A stretch of 64,000 nt of DNA from Isochrysis galbana. Taxonomy: Eukaryota; Haptophyta; Isochrysidales; Isochrysidaceae. The notes under the pieces are model-generated. The model made no database searches. It worked only from the letters and a program-made list of their open reading frames with translations, and was not told the DNA's origin. This document shows positions 1 through 9,889 of this stretch, in pieces (positions within the stretch are counted from its first letter, which is position 1; every line of letters starts with the position of its first letter). Location: NCBI GenBank assembly GCA_018136815.1, contig CM030937.1, forward strand, positions 5,818,526-5,882,525, written 5' to 3'. Position numbers and translations under genes: made by a program.

Positions 1-3000
1 AAGCCCAGGTGCTCTGGAACCTTTCGCACCACTCTCATCTTCAACTTCACCACCTGGGTTCTTGAGCACGAGGTTGTCGTTACAGTCTCCGACGCACGCG
101 AGGCACTTCCGGCCGCGCTGCCTCCGCGCGGTGGCGCGGCGGCGGCTCCAATTGCACCGGTGCCCGCCGCCTCCACTATGGTCACGCAGCCTCCCGGCGC
201 CGTCACGGAGATTGTGCCCGCCATCCCGAAGGGACGTGAGTGCAAGCTCCCTGGCGCCAAACTCCTTTCGACAATTAGCGAGTACACGGGCAAGACGCCG
301 CTTGCGGAGTACCCACTCCCCGCCGACATTGTCGACACGATCGAAGGTCGCAAGGCCGCTAACTTCAACCCGTGGAAGACACAGCACAACTACCGCACGC
401 GGCTGCATGAGCTGCTGTGGCTCGAGGAGGCGAAGCAGAGGCAACTCACGCGCCACTATGACATGCGCGGCGTTCCCATCGAGCCGGTCAGTGACTACCT
501 TGACGCCAACTCGATGATGATCATCGCCGAGGAGCCGCTCACGCGTGTGCACTGCGCAAATCTCGCCGAGAAGCGTCCGTCTGTTCAGCGTGCCGACAAG
601 GTGTATGCTTGGTTGCCCTCATCGCCCCAAAAGCAATGGGAGGGCTTCGTCCATCGTGTCGAAGGTGACGCGCTGCTGCTGCTCTTCGGAGTTGGCTTCC
701 ACGATGTGCACCCTCCAGGCACGCTCGTCGACCTGCGCTTCGACGTCGAACGACTGAATGCCCGGCTAATGCACCGCGCTGTCGATGATGTGCTTCTCGA
801 GTTGGCGTACCCACAAGTGGCCCCCATCAAGGAGCCGGTCGACGCACTAGTCAAGGAGATTCACGAGATCGCGACGCGCCTGCCGTGCACTGAGCTCAAC
901 GGGCAGCAGCGCGCGGTCATTGCCCGCCTCCTCCGCGTGCCTGGCGCCCCGGCGCCCTTTCTGCTTTTTGGCCCCTTCGGCACGGGCAAGACGCGCACTC
1001 TGACCGAGTATCTCCGCCTCCTAACCACAATCGATGTGGCCCCTCTCCTCAAGCCCCCTGCCGGCGCGGGGTCAGCTACTGCGCCCGCGGTAGCCGAGCA
1101 TACACACCCTTCGGGCTGGGCGGCGGCTGTCAACGGCGGAAAGGGCAAAGGAGGCAAGAAGGGCGCCACGAGGCCGCCGCCTCCTCCTCCTGCGGCCTCA
1201 CCATCGGTCGCCGTGCCTATCATCCCCAAAGAGGACGTGCGCGTGCTCGTCTGCTCGCCATCCAACTCGTCTGCGGATGCCTTCATCAACGCCTTGGCGC
1301 CTGGCCTTTCACCGGAGCAGATGCTCCGGCTGTATGCTGCTCATCGCAACCAGCGCGGGTTGCCGCCGCGGCTGAAGGCCTACTCGTCCGCTCTTTATGA
1401 CGAGCGTGACGAGCTCTTTGTCGATCCGACGGCCGAAGCACTACTCAAATACCGCGTCGTTGTTGCGACAACCCGCAACGCCTCGGCCTTGGTGTCGGCG
1501 GGCGTGCCTCGTGGCCATTTCACGCATATCGTGGTGGACGAGGCGGCCCAACTGATGGAGGCCGAAGCACTGCTGCCGCTCTCGCTCGCCGGGCCTAAGA
1601 CGCAGGTTATCATGGCGGGCGATCCGCAACAGCTAGGCCCTACCACTTTTTCTAGGGTAGAGTCAGTGCATGGCTTGCACTGCTCTATCATGGAGCGGAT
1701 GGCTGCGCTGCCATTGTACGTCAGCTCCAAGTTCCTTTCGTCTCGTCTCACCAACAACTATCGCTCGCATCCGACCCTGGTGCGCCTGCTGTCTCGCATT
1801 TCGTACGAAGGTCAGCTGCAGCCGATGGCCAAGCGCGAGCGTGTCGAGGCCCTCGCAGGATGGTCTAAGCGCAAGACGAAACAGGGCTTCCCGATGCTCT
1901 TCTGCTCGGTGAAGGGCGGAAGTGAGGCCCAAGAGGAGGACTCTCCCTCTTTCTACAACTACGGTGAGGCGGCGATTGTGGCTGATCTCGTGGGCGAACT
2001 CCTGAATGACGTCGGCGGCGCGCTCGCCCCGGAGGAGGTGGGCGTCATCACCCCATTCTACAAGCAGACTCAGAAGCTGCGCGGCATCCTGCGGCAGCGC
2101 GGCCTTGGCCGAGTTAAGGTCGGTTCGACGGAGGAGTTTCATGGACATGAATGTCGTGCACTGTTTATCTCAACGGTCCGCACCTCGGCTGATCAACTTG
2201 CACACGACGAGCTGTACGACACGGGGTTCGTCGGCAATGTGAAGCGCTTCAACACGGCCCTCTCACGCGCCGTCTGTCTTGCAGTGGCGGTCGGCGACGA
2301 GGGCATTTTGGCTCGCGCGCCCGAGTGGGTGGAGATGATCAAGGAGTGCCGCAAGAATGACTCCTTCATCACGCTGCAGGCTCCCGAACAGCCCCCCGCA
2401 CTGCCACCCGCCGCACCCAGCGCGCCCGTCAAACCGCCGCCTATCCCACCTGCAGAGCGCAAGCCCGTCACGCTGCCCATTCCTGGCGCCGCTGTGGCGC
2501 CCACGCAGCCCGCCAACGGCGCGCCTGGACCGATGAGCGGCATGCTCGCGATCTCTCCTGCGGAGCAAGAGATGCGAGATGCCGTGCTACGTGAACAGGG
2601 CCATTCGGTATGCGACCATCTCAACGGACCGCTCGGCATCGGCCGCGTCGTAGTGCCACCTCCCGAGCCGCATACGCCACAGGCCGCCCTCAACGCCGGC
2701 GCACCTCTGCTAGATGGCGACCGCCTCGTGCGTGGAGCCTCGCCCGACTCGGGCGACAGCCATGAGACACCCGAGTGGGCGCGTGACTCGATCGTCGTCG
2801 AGCCAGCTGGTGTGATGCGCACAGACATTACTGCAGCCGCCGTGGAAGAGGCTCGCGTTTCGAGGCGCGGAGGGAAGAAGGGGAACTTGCCGGCGGTCAC
2901 CAATGAGAACACAGCCAACGGTGTCGCGCAGCAGGAGCATTCGCCCCCCAAGGTTGTTCCCGGTCAAAACCCGCAAGCGCAGCAGTTTGTGCCTAGCGCA

Positions 3001-3699
3001 CACCAGCTGGCGCCAGCCATGACGCCATGGGTGACACACCCACCGCCAACGCAGTCGGGCTTTGCCGTCCCAATGTGTGCGCACTCGGCCGATGTGCAAC
3101 CCATGTACAACCTGCCCAACGCCCAGCCCAATGGTGGACTGGCCTCTGCAATCTACGGTGGGCTGCCTGTGGTGCAGGCCCCTGGGGCCCTGCCGCCCAT
3201 CGGACCAAAGAGGCACGGCCCACCCACACCGCCCCAACGGCCACATCTTGCGCACGAGGTGCAGCCGCAGCCGCCTGCGCCGCAGCCTATTCCGCTGCCC
3301 CCGACTGTGACCCAAGTCCTTTACTCCCATGGCGGCGAAGGAATCCTGTTCTGCACAGGGCCGCCGCCACCCTTTGCCATCTATGAAGTCGCGGACGGGC
3401 TCAAGATGGAAATCTCCACCTTTAATATGAAGGACGAGTTTTTGCCAATCCCGTGGGGCTTCGAGCTGCGGCTCAAGCGCGATGAGGCGAAAGCGGCAGC
3501 CGCCTCCAGCTTCCGCACCGCCGCCAATCCCAGCGGAGCCCCCGAGACGTTGACGCTCCTCAAGGTGGTGACGAGCGCCTCGTCCCCCTTTGATATCACG
3601 AAGGCGGACCTGCAGCAATGCAAGACAACCTTTGAAGTGCTTCTGCCCAAGCGTGACATGCAGAGTGTGCCGATGCTCTCCGTTCGTCGCGTTGAATGA
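1..3699 (+). CDS. MOV10/SDE3-type SF1 RNA helicase, 5' end outside window
   Basis: The frame is open from base 1, with no stop and no ATG before 178, so the gene probably starts upstream of the window. It is a superfamily 1 helicase. Upstream of the motor, residues around LARLMHR and the preceding RPSVQRADKV stretch resemble the MOV10/Armitage N-terminal region. Motor motifs in order: Walker A GPFGTGKT (about 968-993), motif II DEAA (1537-1548), motif III GDPQQLGP (about 1618-1641), then the NNYRSHP and TEEFHGHE elements and an ALSRAV end (about 2255-2275). Family members unwind RNA and act in RNA silencing or retroelement control. About 280 residues of Pro/Ala-rich low complexity follow, then a C-terminal segment of about 120 residues I do not recognise. 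UPF1-like helicases are the alternative; no N-terminal Cys/His domain is visible. Confidence 0.88.
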   Translation, partial: KPRCSGTFRTTLIFNFTTWVLEHEVVVTVSDAREALPAALPPRGGAAAAPIAPVPAASTMVTQPPGAVTEIVPAIPKGRECKLPGAKLLSTISEYTGKTPLAEYPLPADIVDTIEGRKAANFNPWKTQHNYRTRLHELLWLEEAKQRQLTRHYDMRGVPIEPVSDYLDANSMMIIAEEPLTRVHCANLAEKRPSVQRADKVYAWLPSSPQKQWEGFVHRVEGDALLLLFGVGFHDVHPPGTLVDLRFDVERLNARLMHRAVDDVLLELAYPQVAPIKEPVDALVKEIHEIATRLPCTELNGQQRAVIARLLRVPGAPAPFLLFGPFGTGKTRTLTEYLRLLTTIDVAPLLKPPAGAGSATAPAVAEHTHPSGWAAAVNGGKGKGGKKGATRPPPPPPAASPSVAVPIIPKEDVRVLVCSPSNSSADAFINALAPGLSPEQMLRLYAAHRNQRGLPPRLKAYSSALYDERDELFVDPTAEALLKYRVVVATTRNASALVSAGVPRGHFTHIVVDEAAQLMEAEALLPLSLAGPKTQVIMAGDPQQLGPTTFSRVESVHGLHCSIMERMAALPLYVSSKFLSSRLTNNYRSHPTLVRLLSRISYEGQLQPMAKRERVEALAGWSKRKTKQGFPMLFCSVKGGSEAQEEDSPSFYNYGEAAIVADLVGELLNDVGGALAPEEVGVITPFYKQTQKLRGILRQRGLGRVKVGSTEEFHGHECRALFISTVRTSADQLAHDELYDTGFVGNVKRFNTALSRAVCLAVAVGDEGILARAPEWVEMIKECRKNDSFITLQAPEQPPALPPAAPSAPVKPPPIPPAERKPVTLPIPGAAVAPTQPANGAPGPMSGMLAISPAEQEMRDAVLREQGHSVCDHLNGPLGIGRVVVPPPEPHTPQAALNAGAPLLDGDRLVRGASPDSGDSHETPEWARDSIVVEPAGVMRTDITAAAVEEARVSRRGGKKGNLPAVTNENTANGVAQQEHSPPKVVPGQNPQAQQFVPSAHQLAPAMTPWVTHPPPTQSGFAVPMCAHSADVQPMYNLPNAQPNGGLASAIYGGLPVVQAPGALPPIGPKRHGPPTPPQRPHLAHEVQPQPPAPQPIPLPPTVTQVLYSHGGEGILFCTGPPPPFAIYEVADGLKMEISTFNMKDEFLPIPWGFELRLKRDEAKAAAASSFRTAANPSGAPETLTLLKVVTSASSPFDITKADLQQCKTTFEVLLPKRDMQSVPMLSVRRVE

Positions 3700-4094
3700 C
3701 TTCGCCAAGCCGCGGCCGAGTTGTTGGGACGGAGGGTGCTCGCAGGTGTGGGAAGACGTGCCATCCACGCGGCCGAATCAGCAGTCCGTTTCAAGGAGCA
3801 ATCAGGCCCACTTAGCACATAGGTAGTCGAGACTTATGCGAACAGATCGTTGTGTTATTGCGGGGTGTGTGGTTTTGCCAAAGTGTGTTGGCTGATTCGT
3901 AGGTAGGAACGCGTCGTCCAGCCTCACTCGTCGCAACCTTTATGCTTTGTGGGTGTGTGCGTGGCGAGGTACTCACACACTCACATCTTACATTCAACTT
4001 GCTAGGGCAGACGGCGCCTGGCCTTGTTTGATGCGGCTGTATGAGTATGAGGTCCTTACTTATCATGTACATGTAGTAATATATCCGATACAAT
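3700..4094. other. intergenic, no gene seen
   Basis: Downstream flank of the helicase gene. AT content rises towards 4070 (short AT tracts around 4073-4095). I see no supported ORF, RNA or repeat apart from the retroelement relic that follows. Confidence 0.4.
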
Positions 4095-4245
4095 CTTTTG
4101 ACGAGGACAACGCACGCGAAGCCCAAGGCGAATTCGATTTGCGAATGAATGATGCCCGCCACCTCCATCATCCATCTCGGCGACGTGCATATCGACGATA
4201 GATAGCGGCCATCCTTCGTCATTCGTCTGTCGGAGCGAAGCTCGT
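4095..4245 (-). pseudogene. Ty3/gypsy reverse transcriptase relic
   Basis: On the minus strand this piece reads as a mutated version of the RT segment that is intact at 25985-26130: the relic MEVAGIIHS..FALGFACVVLVK corresponds to MEAAGIIRKSNSPWASRVVLVGKK in the full copy. Nucleotide similarity extends to about 4245. It is roughly 150 bp, frameshifted, and has no flanking LTR. It shows an old insertion of the same or a related chromovirus family next to the helicase gene. Confidence 0.7.
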
Positions 4246-4835
4246 TTCCTCTTTGGAAACGAGCCGCGGAGGCGCACCGGCGGCTAGCGCGGCGCACGGT
4301 TCATCCGGGGAGCCCGGAACGGGCTCATCGGGAGAACGGGGAGGGCAAATGACGGGCATGTGAAATGGACGGGAGAGTGGCACGGAACGCGAACCGGAGG
4401 GACGAAGGACGTAGAAAAGGGTGCGGCGAGCAGTTACCGCTTGCTTATGACTCGTATGGACTCGTAGACTCGAAAGGAAGACTCGGAAGACTCGGGGCTT
4501 GGGGGTACTCAGGGGGGTTGCAGGTCACCAATAGGCGATACAGTGGGTAAAAACCACACAGATCAACACTCTGCACTCAAACATTCACAGTAACAGGCCG
4601 GAAACAGACGTTAAACGAACCCCCTCTGATGAGCAGAACCAGGGGCGCTCACCAGAAAAAGAGGAGAGAGAGAGAGAGAACGAGGACTCGAGGGTCAAAA
4701 CACAATTCGGACTCCGGCTCGGACTACAGAGTAAAATCCAGTGCCCTCGCGAGTCCTGCCTCGAGTCTCGCGGGGCAGCGCCGAAGGACGCTGAAGGAGC
4801 ATATGTGGAGAGGCGGACGAAGCCTCGACGCACCT
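4246..4835. other. intergenic, short tandem motifs only
   Basis: Contains imperfect GACTCG repeats (about 4450-4500) and a GA-rich run (about 4660-4685). The right part may be decayed LINE sequence, because recognisable LINE coding begins just after it. No gene is supported. Confidence 0.35.
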
Positions 4836-5650
4836 AGCACCTAGGCGAGTGCCCAAGTATAACCAAGGTCTTAGACGCGATAAACGAAATTGCCCAATTC
4901 TCACCTAAGGCGGGAAGGAATAGGGAGGAAACTATTATCGACAACCTGTTTATATTCCCGAAGGGGGACGCCCCGAAAGCGATATACACTTTGTACCTTG
5001 TAGCATGGAGGTATATCATTACAGACTTTTATAGAATACACTGCGACGGAGTTGTTTTCTCGGAAGAATCAGTACTGATAAGAACAATAGAACGATTCAA
5101 CACGTTAAGTAAAGCTCTACTCTTCGCGCACGAGACCGACTCGGCAAGAACCGCCCAAGCGGGCATGGGTAGGCAACCCAAGAAGAGGATAGACATAAGC
5201 GACTTGAGGCCCGTTTTCAGTATGAACGACAACGGCGGGCTCAAACCCAGCGAGGAACTAGTGAAACTAGCCACAAAGCTGAGGATAACACACGCTGTCG
5301 AGGAACCCAAGGAGCAACAAAACAAGGACGAATAAGCCACAATGAAACATAGACCAGGGAAACCACCAGAGACGCAGCGAACCCGGCGCCACCGCCACAT
5401 TGGACGCGAGCACGGGCAGACGCGCACACCAGGAGAGACAATACAACAGGCCTGCCCGGACCCCGCACTCCGAACCAGGCCTTAGGTAGCGCACCAAGGC
5501 CGGACCCCGAAAACCGAAGAAAAAGGAAAGAAGGGGGGCAGGGAAAGAGGTGGGGAAAGGGAACTTAAGGGCGGTGTAGATGGAGAGGGGAAATCCCGTC
5601 AATGTAGTAGGTGTGTAGCCCAGAAACTTCAGGTGTTTTTTTTTGGAGCT
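4836..5650 (+). mobile_element. 5'-truncated LINE, 3' end copy
   Basis: This copy aligns with the last part of the full LINE (from about 15995 to 16805), starting at the CCHC-like C-terminal finger (HLGEC). The longest open stretch, to the stop at 5335, repeats the LINE C-terminus including GMGRQPKKRID and DLRPVF. After the stop it carries the family 3' UTR: GGCCTGCCCGGACCCC, then GAAGAAAAAGGAAAG, then GTAGGTGTGTAGCCC, and it ends in a T-rich tail near 5640. Truncation at the 5' end is the normal outcome of target-primed reverse transcription. The coding part is broken just upstream of 4991. Confidence 0.9.
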
Positions 5651-5984
5651 TTTCAAGCTTTTGCGATTTTAGCGTCTTCTGTCTTTTTTTGATTACGTTT
5701 TGTTGTTTGTTGTGGTTGTGGGGGCCCAAGGGGCGGGGGGTCCGGGTCCTAATGCTAATGCTAATGGGCCCCGGATATGTGCTAGTTGGGTGTATTGGGA
5801 AGTTTCTACCAAAAAAATCCTCAAATTTCCTCAATTCTGAGATGGTCATTTTTCACCCCTAATAAAAAAACACTGTTTGGCCGCCCTAGCCCTAGTATCG
5901 ATGTATCGATGCGCGCGGAGCGCGCTAGCGCTAGCGCTATAATTATAATAACCGAGAGCAAAGCAGAACACCCCCGAAATTTGG
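5651..5984. other. AT-richer spacer between two retroelements
   Basis: Holds a short GCTAAT repeat (about 5752-5765) and a GCTAGCGCTAGCGCTA palindromic stretch (about 5923-5940). It may be the worn left part of the tyrosine-recombinase element or old genomic sequence. No gene supported. Confidence 0.35.
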
Positions 5985-6182
5985 GTGGAGCGGGCCCACG
6001 CGGTCGTCTGCGCGCCGACCTGGACGGGGGAATCGTGGTACAATCTTCTCGCCCAGCTGGCGGACGACAGCATCTCTCTCCCGCCGGGTCACCTCGTGCA
6101 GATAGCAGCGGACGCCCCGGCCCGCCTAGCGTCCTGGCCCCTCACTCTCTTCCACATCAGAGGGGGCAGGACCACCCTCTGA
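5985..6182 (+). pseudogene. C-terminal remnant of RT-RNase H polyprotein
   Basis: The frame carries a short WTGESWYNLL motif followed by a hydrophobic tail ending in TGA at 6180-6182. A Trp-x-x-x-x-Trp-[YF] segment of this kind closes the RT-RH protein of DIRS-like elements, usually just before the recombinase ORF. No catalytic residue of RT is in the window. Assignment rests on this motif plus the neighbouring recombinase. Confidence 0.5.
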
Positions 6183-6235
6183 GCCTGGAGGGTTCCGCCG
6201 CCCCTCATTTCCCCCTCAAGCAGCTCCGCTCCACC

Positions 6236-7237
6236 ATGGGAGCGTGGGCCGGGGGGACAACGGCGGCGCTGCTGGCGGCGCAAGCGAGGGAACGTGCCAC
6301 CACCTACGCCTACGCGCGCCACTGGGCTAGCTTCGCCCGATGGTGTGATCAGCACGGGCTGCAGCCGCTGCCGGCAACGCCGCTCATGGTCGCCGCGTAC
6401 CTCGGGGCAGTTGCAGAGAGGGGCACCGTCGCCGCCGCCAGCTTGCAACCATATCTCTCGGCTATCAATTCCATTCATTCCGACTTCGGCTTCGAGAGGC
6501 CGGCGACGGGTCATCTGGTCTCCCTGGTCCGCAGAGGTATGGCCCGGTCTCAATCGCTCGCCCGCACCGTAGACACTCGCGTGCCGCTGCCGGCAGAAGC
6601 GGTGTTGCTCGTCTTATCCGGGGCCGAAAGATCCCTCGGCATGCCTCTCCACCGTCTCCGGGAGCACTTCGCCTTGGTTCTCGCTTATCTGTTTATGGGT
6701 AGACAAGACTCCACCACGCTCCTCGCCGCGTCCGACTTCGGCATCGACCATCGGTTCTTGTGGCTCCGCCTCACCGAAAAGCAACGCAAGCATCTTGGGA
6801 GCCGCCGCGTCGTCCGCATACCCGTAGCCCCCCCGCCCTCTCGGGGGGTGCCCTCCGCAATACCGAGGGTGGTAGCTCTCGCGCGGCGCTTCCTTCATTC
6901 CAAGGAAGAGGCCACTCCGTTCTTGTTTCAGCTCAGCAACGAAGGACCCCCCACCACCGTCCACATGTCCGCGTGGGTCGCTAGGACTCTTGCCGCCTAT
7001 GGCATCGTCGCGTCGCAAGGCTTCGCTTACTTGGGACACTCACTCCGTTCCGGTGCGTCATCAGCGATAGAGGCTATACGTGTTCCAAGGGCCAGAGCGG
7101 ACTGGCTGGGCGGCTGGGCACCTGGCACCGCCACCAGGGACAAGCACTACATTGACCCGACCATAGGACCGACTTCCGCAGCGTACGCTCTTTTCGGTTG
7201 GCTCCTCGACCACAGTTACTCTGTCCAAGACGATTGA
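6236..7237 (+). CDS. Tyrosine recombinase of a DIRS/Ngaro-like element
   Basis: 333 residues from an ATG in a strong context (CCACCATGG); the frame is open further upstream but without a good start. The N-terminal half is a SAM-like DNA-binding domain (ARHWASFARWC, then PATPLMVAAYLG). The catalytic half shows the Arg in FMGRQDS, the HSLRSG box (His-x-x-Arg), a Trp in GGWAPG where many recombinases have His/Trp, and the Tyr nucleophile in DKHYID. These form the R-H-R-W-Y set of phage-integrase-fold enzymes, which join circular element DNA to the target without a DDE integrase. It looks intact. A Crypton (recombinase-only DNA transposon) is the alternative; the RT-RH tail upstream argues against it. 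Confidence 0.85.
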   Translation: MGAWAGGTTAALLAAQARERATTYAYARHWASFARWCDQHGLQPLPATPLMVAAYLGAVAERGTVAAASLQPYLSAINSIHSDFGFERPATGHLVSLVRRGMARSQSLARTVDTRVPLPAEAVLLVLSGAERSLGMPLHRLREHFALVLAYLFMGRQDSTTLLAASDFGIDHRFLWLRLTEKQRKHLGSRRVVRIPVAPPPSRGVPSAIPRVVALARRFLHSKEEATPFLFQLSNEGPPTTVHMSAWVARTLAAYGIVASQGFAYLGHSLRSGASSAIEAIRVPRARADWLGGWAPGTATRDKHYIDPTIGPTSAAYALFGWLLDHSYSVQDD

Positions 7238-7312
7238 GTCGGAAGCGCCCGCATCGGTGGGCGCCTCCTCCCTCTCTTCTTCATTCCGTCGCATGCGACG
7301 AGGGGTGTTGTT

Positions 7313-7361
7313 GGCATCTTGACTCACCCGGATAGGAAGGGAGCTGCTAGCTAGTGTGAAT
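7313..7361 (+). repeat. 49-bp direct repeat, copy 1
   Basis: Begins GGCATCTTGACTCACCCG and ends CTAGCTAGTGTGAAT. Identical to 7505-7553, 192 bp away start to start. Probably the B1 unit of the split direct repeats at the right end of the recombinase retroelement. Confidence 0.8.
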
Positions 7362-7504
7362 GTGGTGTTTCACAGTAACCCCCGTTCACACTGCGCCGAA
7401 GCTCTGGACTTCTCTCTCCGGACTTCGCTCTCCCTACCCACCCATCCCATTGTTAGGCTGTGCGCGTGCCTTAGGACTTAGGAGAATTTAATATTATCCT
7501 ATAA

Positions 7505-7553
7505 GGCATCTTGACTCACCCGGATAGGAAGGGAGCTGCTAGCTAGTGTGAAT
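7505..7553 (+). repeat. 49-bp direct repeat, copy 2
   Basis: Perfect second copy of 7313-7361. It ends only 54 bp before the start codon of the cyclophilin gene, so the element's right end lies in that gene's promoter or 5' UTR. Confidence 0.8.
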
Positions 7554-7606
7554 CGTCGGAAGAGCGGCGGTCGTCCACCAAGCGGGCGGAGGGAGAGAGG
7601 CTAGTG

Positions 7607-8412
7607 ATGCGTCTGTGGGCGATTTTGGTGGTACTCGGCGTGACGTGGGCGGAAGATGAGTGTAAGAACGAGCATGAGAATTGTGCCTCGTGGGCCGCCG
7701 CCGGCGAGTGCGAGAAAAACCCCGGCTTCATGAGCATGACGTGTGCCAAGGCGTGCAGCACGTGCCCCAAGCCAGTTGACCCACACCTCAAAGTTCTCGG
7801 GCCCGAACGGGTGGTGATGGACGTGGAGGGATACGGCTCAATCACCCTCGGATTCTACCCCAATGCCGCACCTGTCACTGTCGCGCACATACTCAAGCTC
7901 TTCCGATTGGGATGCTATGACACGAACCACATCTTCCGAGTCGACAAGGGCTTCGTCGCCCAAGTCCAGTCCGTTTATCCCGCCTCGGTCCAGCGCCCGC
8001 TGTCTGCAGAATGCGCGATGGAGGCTGAGAAGACCGTGCCGGCCGAGTTCACCAACATCCGCCATGTCCGTGGCACGCTGTCAATGGGACGTATGTCAGA
8101 TCCCAACTCGGGTGGCTCATCATTTTCAATGTTGTTGGGCCGTGCTGCTCACCTAGACAACCAGTGAGCTGGCTGAAGCTGCGTGGAAGACCCCTGCGCA
8201 CGCCTCGCTGAGCGCCGCATGTAATGACGCTTACATTGCCGGGCTCCCTGCATCTTAGGTACACCGTGTTTGGCGAGGTACTGGAGGGGGAAAATGTTCT
8301 GTCCGCCTTGGAGAAGGTGGAGACGCGAAAAGAAGGCATCTTTGTCATGCCCAAACATCGAATCACGATCACTCAGGCCGTTGTTCAGCATGGCATGAAG
8401 GAGGAATTTTGA
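7607..8412 (+). CDS. Secreted ShKT-domain cyclophilin (peptidyl-prolyl isomerase)
   Basis: Two exons, 7607-8163 and 8259-8412; donor GTGAGC, acceptor TTAG, phase joined within a Gln codon to give HLDNQYTVFGEV, the cyclophilin HLDGKYTVFG motif. The ATG at 7607 opens a signal peptide (MRLWAILVVLGVTWA). Residues about 17-54 form a ShKT domain with six Cys (C-x6-C-x8-C-x10-C-x3-C-x2-C). The rest is a cyclophilin-type isomerase: IFRV carries the catalytic Arg, and RGTLSMG plus SSFSMLL follow the family pattern. The usual Gly-Gly-Asp after the FxxQ motif is missing, so activity is uncertain. It should act in the ER or outside the cell. ShKT here is a binding or structural module as in many secreted algal enzymes, not a sign of a toxin. 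Confidence 0.88.
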
Positions 8413-9570
8413 GACGAAGAATGAGAATTCATTATATTTGTCGATGGCCAAAGCATTTTTGACGGATTCAGTTGAAGAGTCTCGATGTTGCGATGATGTG
8501 CTATTTTGTGTGTGAGAGATCTGGACTTGGTCCATGTGCCGCACTGCCGCAGCTCACTCCATTGGTCCAGACTATCTCAGGGAGGCTCAATGCTGCAGAG
8601 AATGGGAAGTTTGTTGCCAACGCGGGCAAAGTAGAGTTCTTCTGAGGCGAGATTGGGTAGAGTCGCAGTGGCATTGTGCAGAATCGGCAAGGAGCAATAT
8701 GGTGGCGACGAGGCTTTGCCATTTGATTGTGGGTGGATTGAAATTGAAGGAAAGCACGAGATAGTGGGCGCGCTAAGGCGGCGCACCATGACTAGATAGC
8801 CATATAGCCATGGATACTCTCGATGCGCCAGGGTGTTGTAATCCTGCCTATTTGAAGTGTGTAGGCATGAATATTCTTGTCGTACCCTCTCTCTCTCTCT
8901 CTCTCGGCCGAAGAACGGAAGTTTCCTGCAAAATGATCTCCAGTACCAAAATGTTATGTGGGTGGTGGCTCCATGTTTAGAAGGTGCAACTTGAGGTTCC
9001 TTTTTTCGCGCTCACCTCGCCTATTTCCTATTTCTATTTTGGTACATATAAATGACATATAAGTAGAAGTAGGTTTGCTCCTTGACTTTGCCGGTCGGAG
9101 GGGCAGCGGCCACCTGCCATTTATTTTTGCCACCATGCCTCATGGGTGGGGGTTGAAGCATGCAAAACCTTGAAGTGTACACTTAACCTTTCAAAACAGC
9201 AGAAAAAAACTCTTGAAGATGCCTACTGTTACTACTAGTTCACTTTCCCACCGGAAACTGGCGCCAACGCCCTTGCCCCAAACTCACGTCGCGTTTCGCG
9301 TTCGGTCGAAAGAGGACCATGTCGAACCACTAAGGCTGTGAACCAGTTAAAGTGTTAACCAGTTAACATCCAAACACCCAAACACCCAAGCATTTGGCAT
9401 TTGGAAATCATTTGGCACTACCACGCTAATAGTGTTAGTGTTAGTTAGTGTGTCGCATCCGCGATCGACCCTTTTGTTTTAGAAGTCGTCTACGTTTCTA
9501 TGCCCCCCCCTTGCTCCTTGTAGGCTAGTCACCGTCGGAGAATCTCGCTACATCCTACATTCTACATTTG
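8413..9570. other. intergenic, no gene seen
   Basis: Contains a CT microsatellite (about 8888-8905) and AT-rich stretches around 9000-9065 and 9120-9240. Short open frames near 8534-8764 have no recognisable domain and no splice support. Nothing else supported. Confidence 0.4.
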
Positions 9571-9694
9571 AGAGGATGCAACCTCAGGTTTGGTTGTTTT
9601 TTTTTACAATTGCCCCGTAAAATGTATATAAAAATTAGGACTCCCCCCCCCTCACCCTTTGCCCTCCCCCTTCTCCTTTCCCCCCTCGTACTCT
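9571..9694. repeat. 124-bp direct repeat, left copy
   Basis: Starts AGAGGATGCAACCTCAGG, contains a T-run, a TATA-like AATGTATATAAAAATTA and a pyrimidine-rich end (CTCGTACTCT). Nearly identical to 10090-10213. The pair brackets a small AT-rich ORF, an arrangement like short LTRs or a duplicated promoter-terminator unit. Confidence 0.8.
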
Positions 9695-9889
9695 CCCCCC
9701 CCCCCCGCCGGTACTACAAGAGGCGGAGGCGCTGTCGTCTCTGCGGAGTTTCACCAAAAGGCCCCATCTCAAGTCGGTGAAGGCTAGTGTGTTTTTGTGG
9801 GTGGTTTATATGGGCATTAGGTGTAGTGGGGGGCTAGAAAACGGGAACCTGCGGAGAGGAGTCAATTATTTTCGTAGACATATACTAAG

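Larger units (their letters stand above)
5985..7553 (+). mobile_element. DIRS/Ngaro-like (tyrosine recombinase) retrotransposon, 5'-truncated
   Basis: The segment combines the tail of a reverse transcriptase/RNase H frame (5985-6182), a complete tyrosine recombinase gene (6236-7237) and a downstream pair of identical 49-bp direct repeats. In Ngaro/DIRS elements the recombinase follows RT-RH and the right end has split direct repeats (order B1-A2-B2), which fits here with A2 in 7362-7504. The rest of RT, any gag and the left terminal repeat are missing. Confidence 0.7.

Noticed and set aside
7620-7780. ShK-like cysteine domain taken as a toxin
   Set aside because: The domain is fused to a cyclophilin behind a signal peptide; ShKT modules are common in ordinary secreted enzymes.
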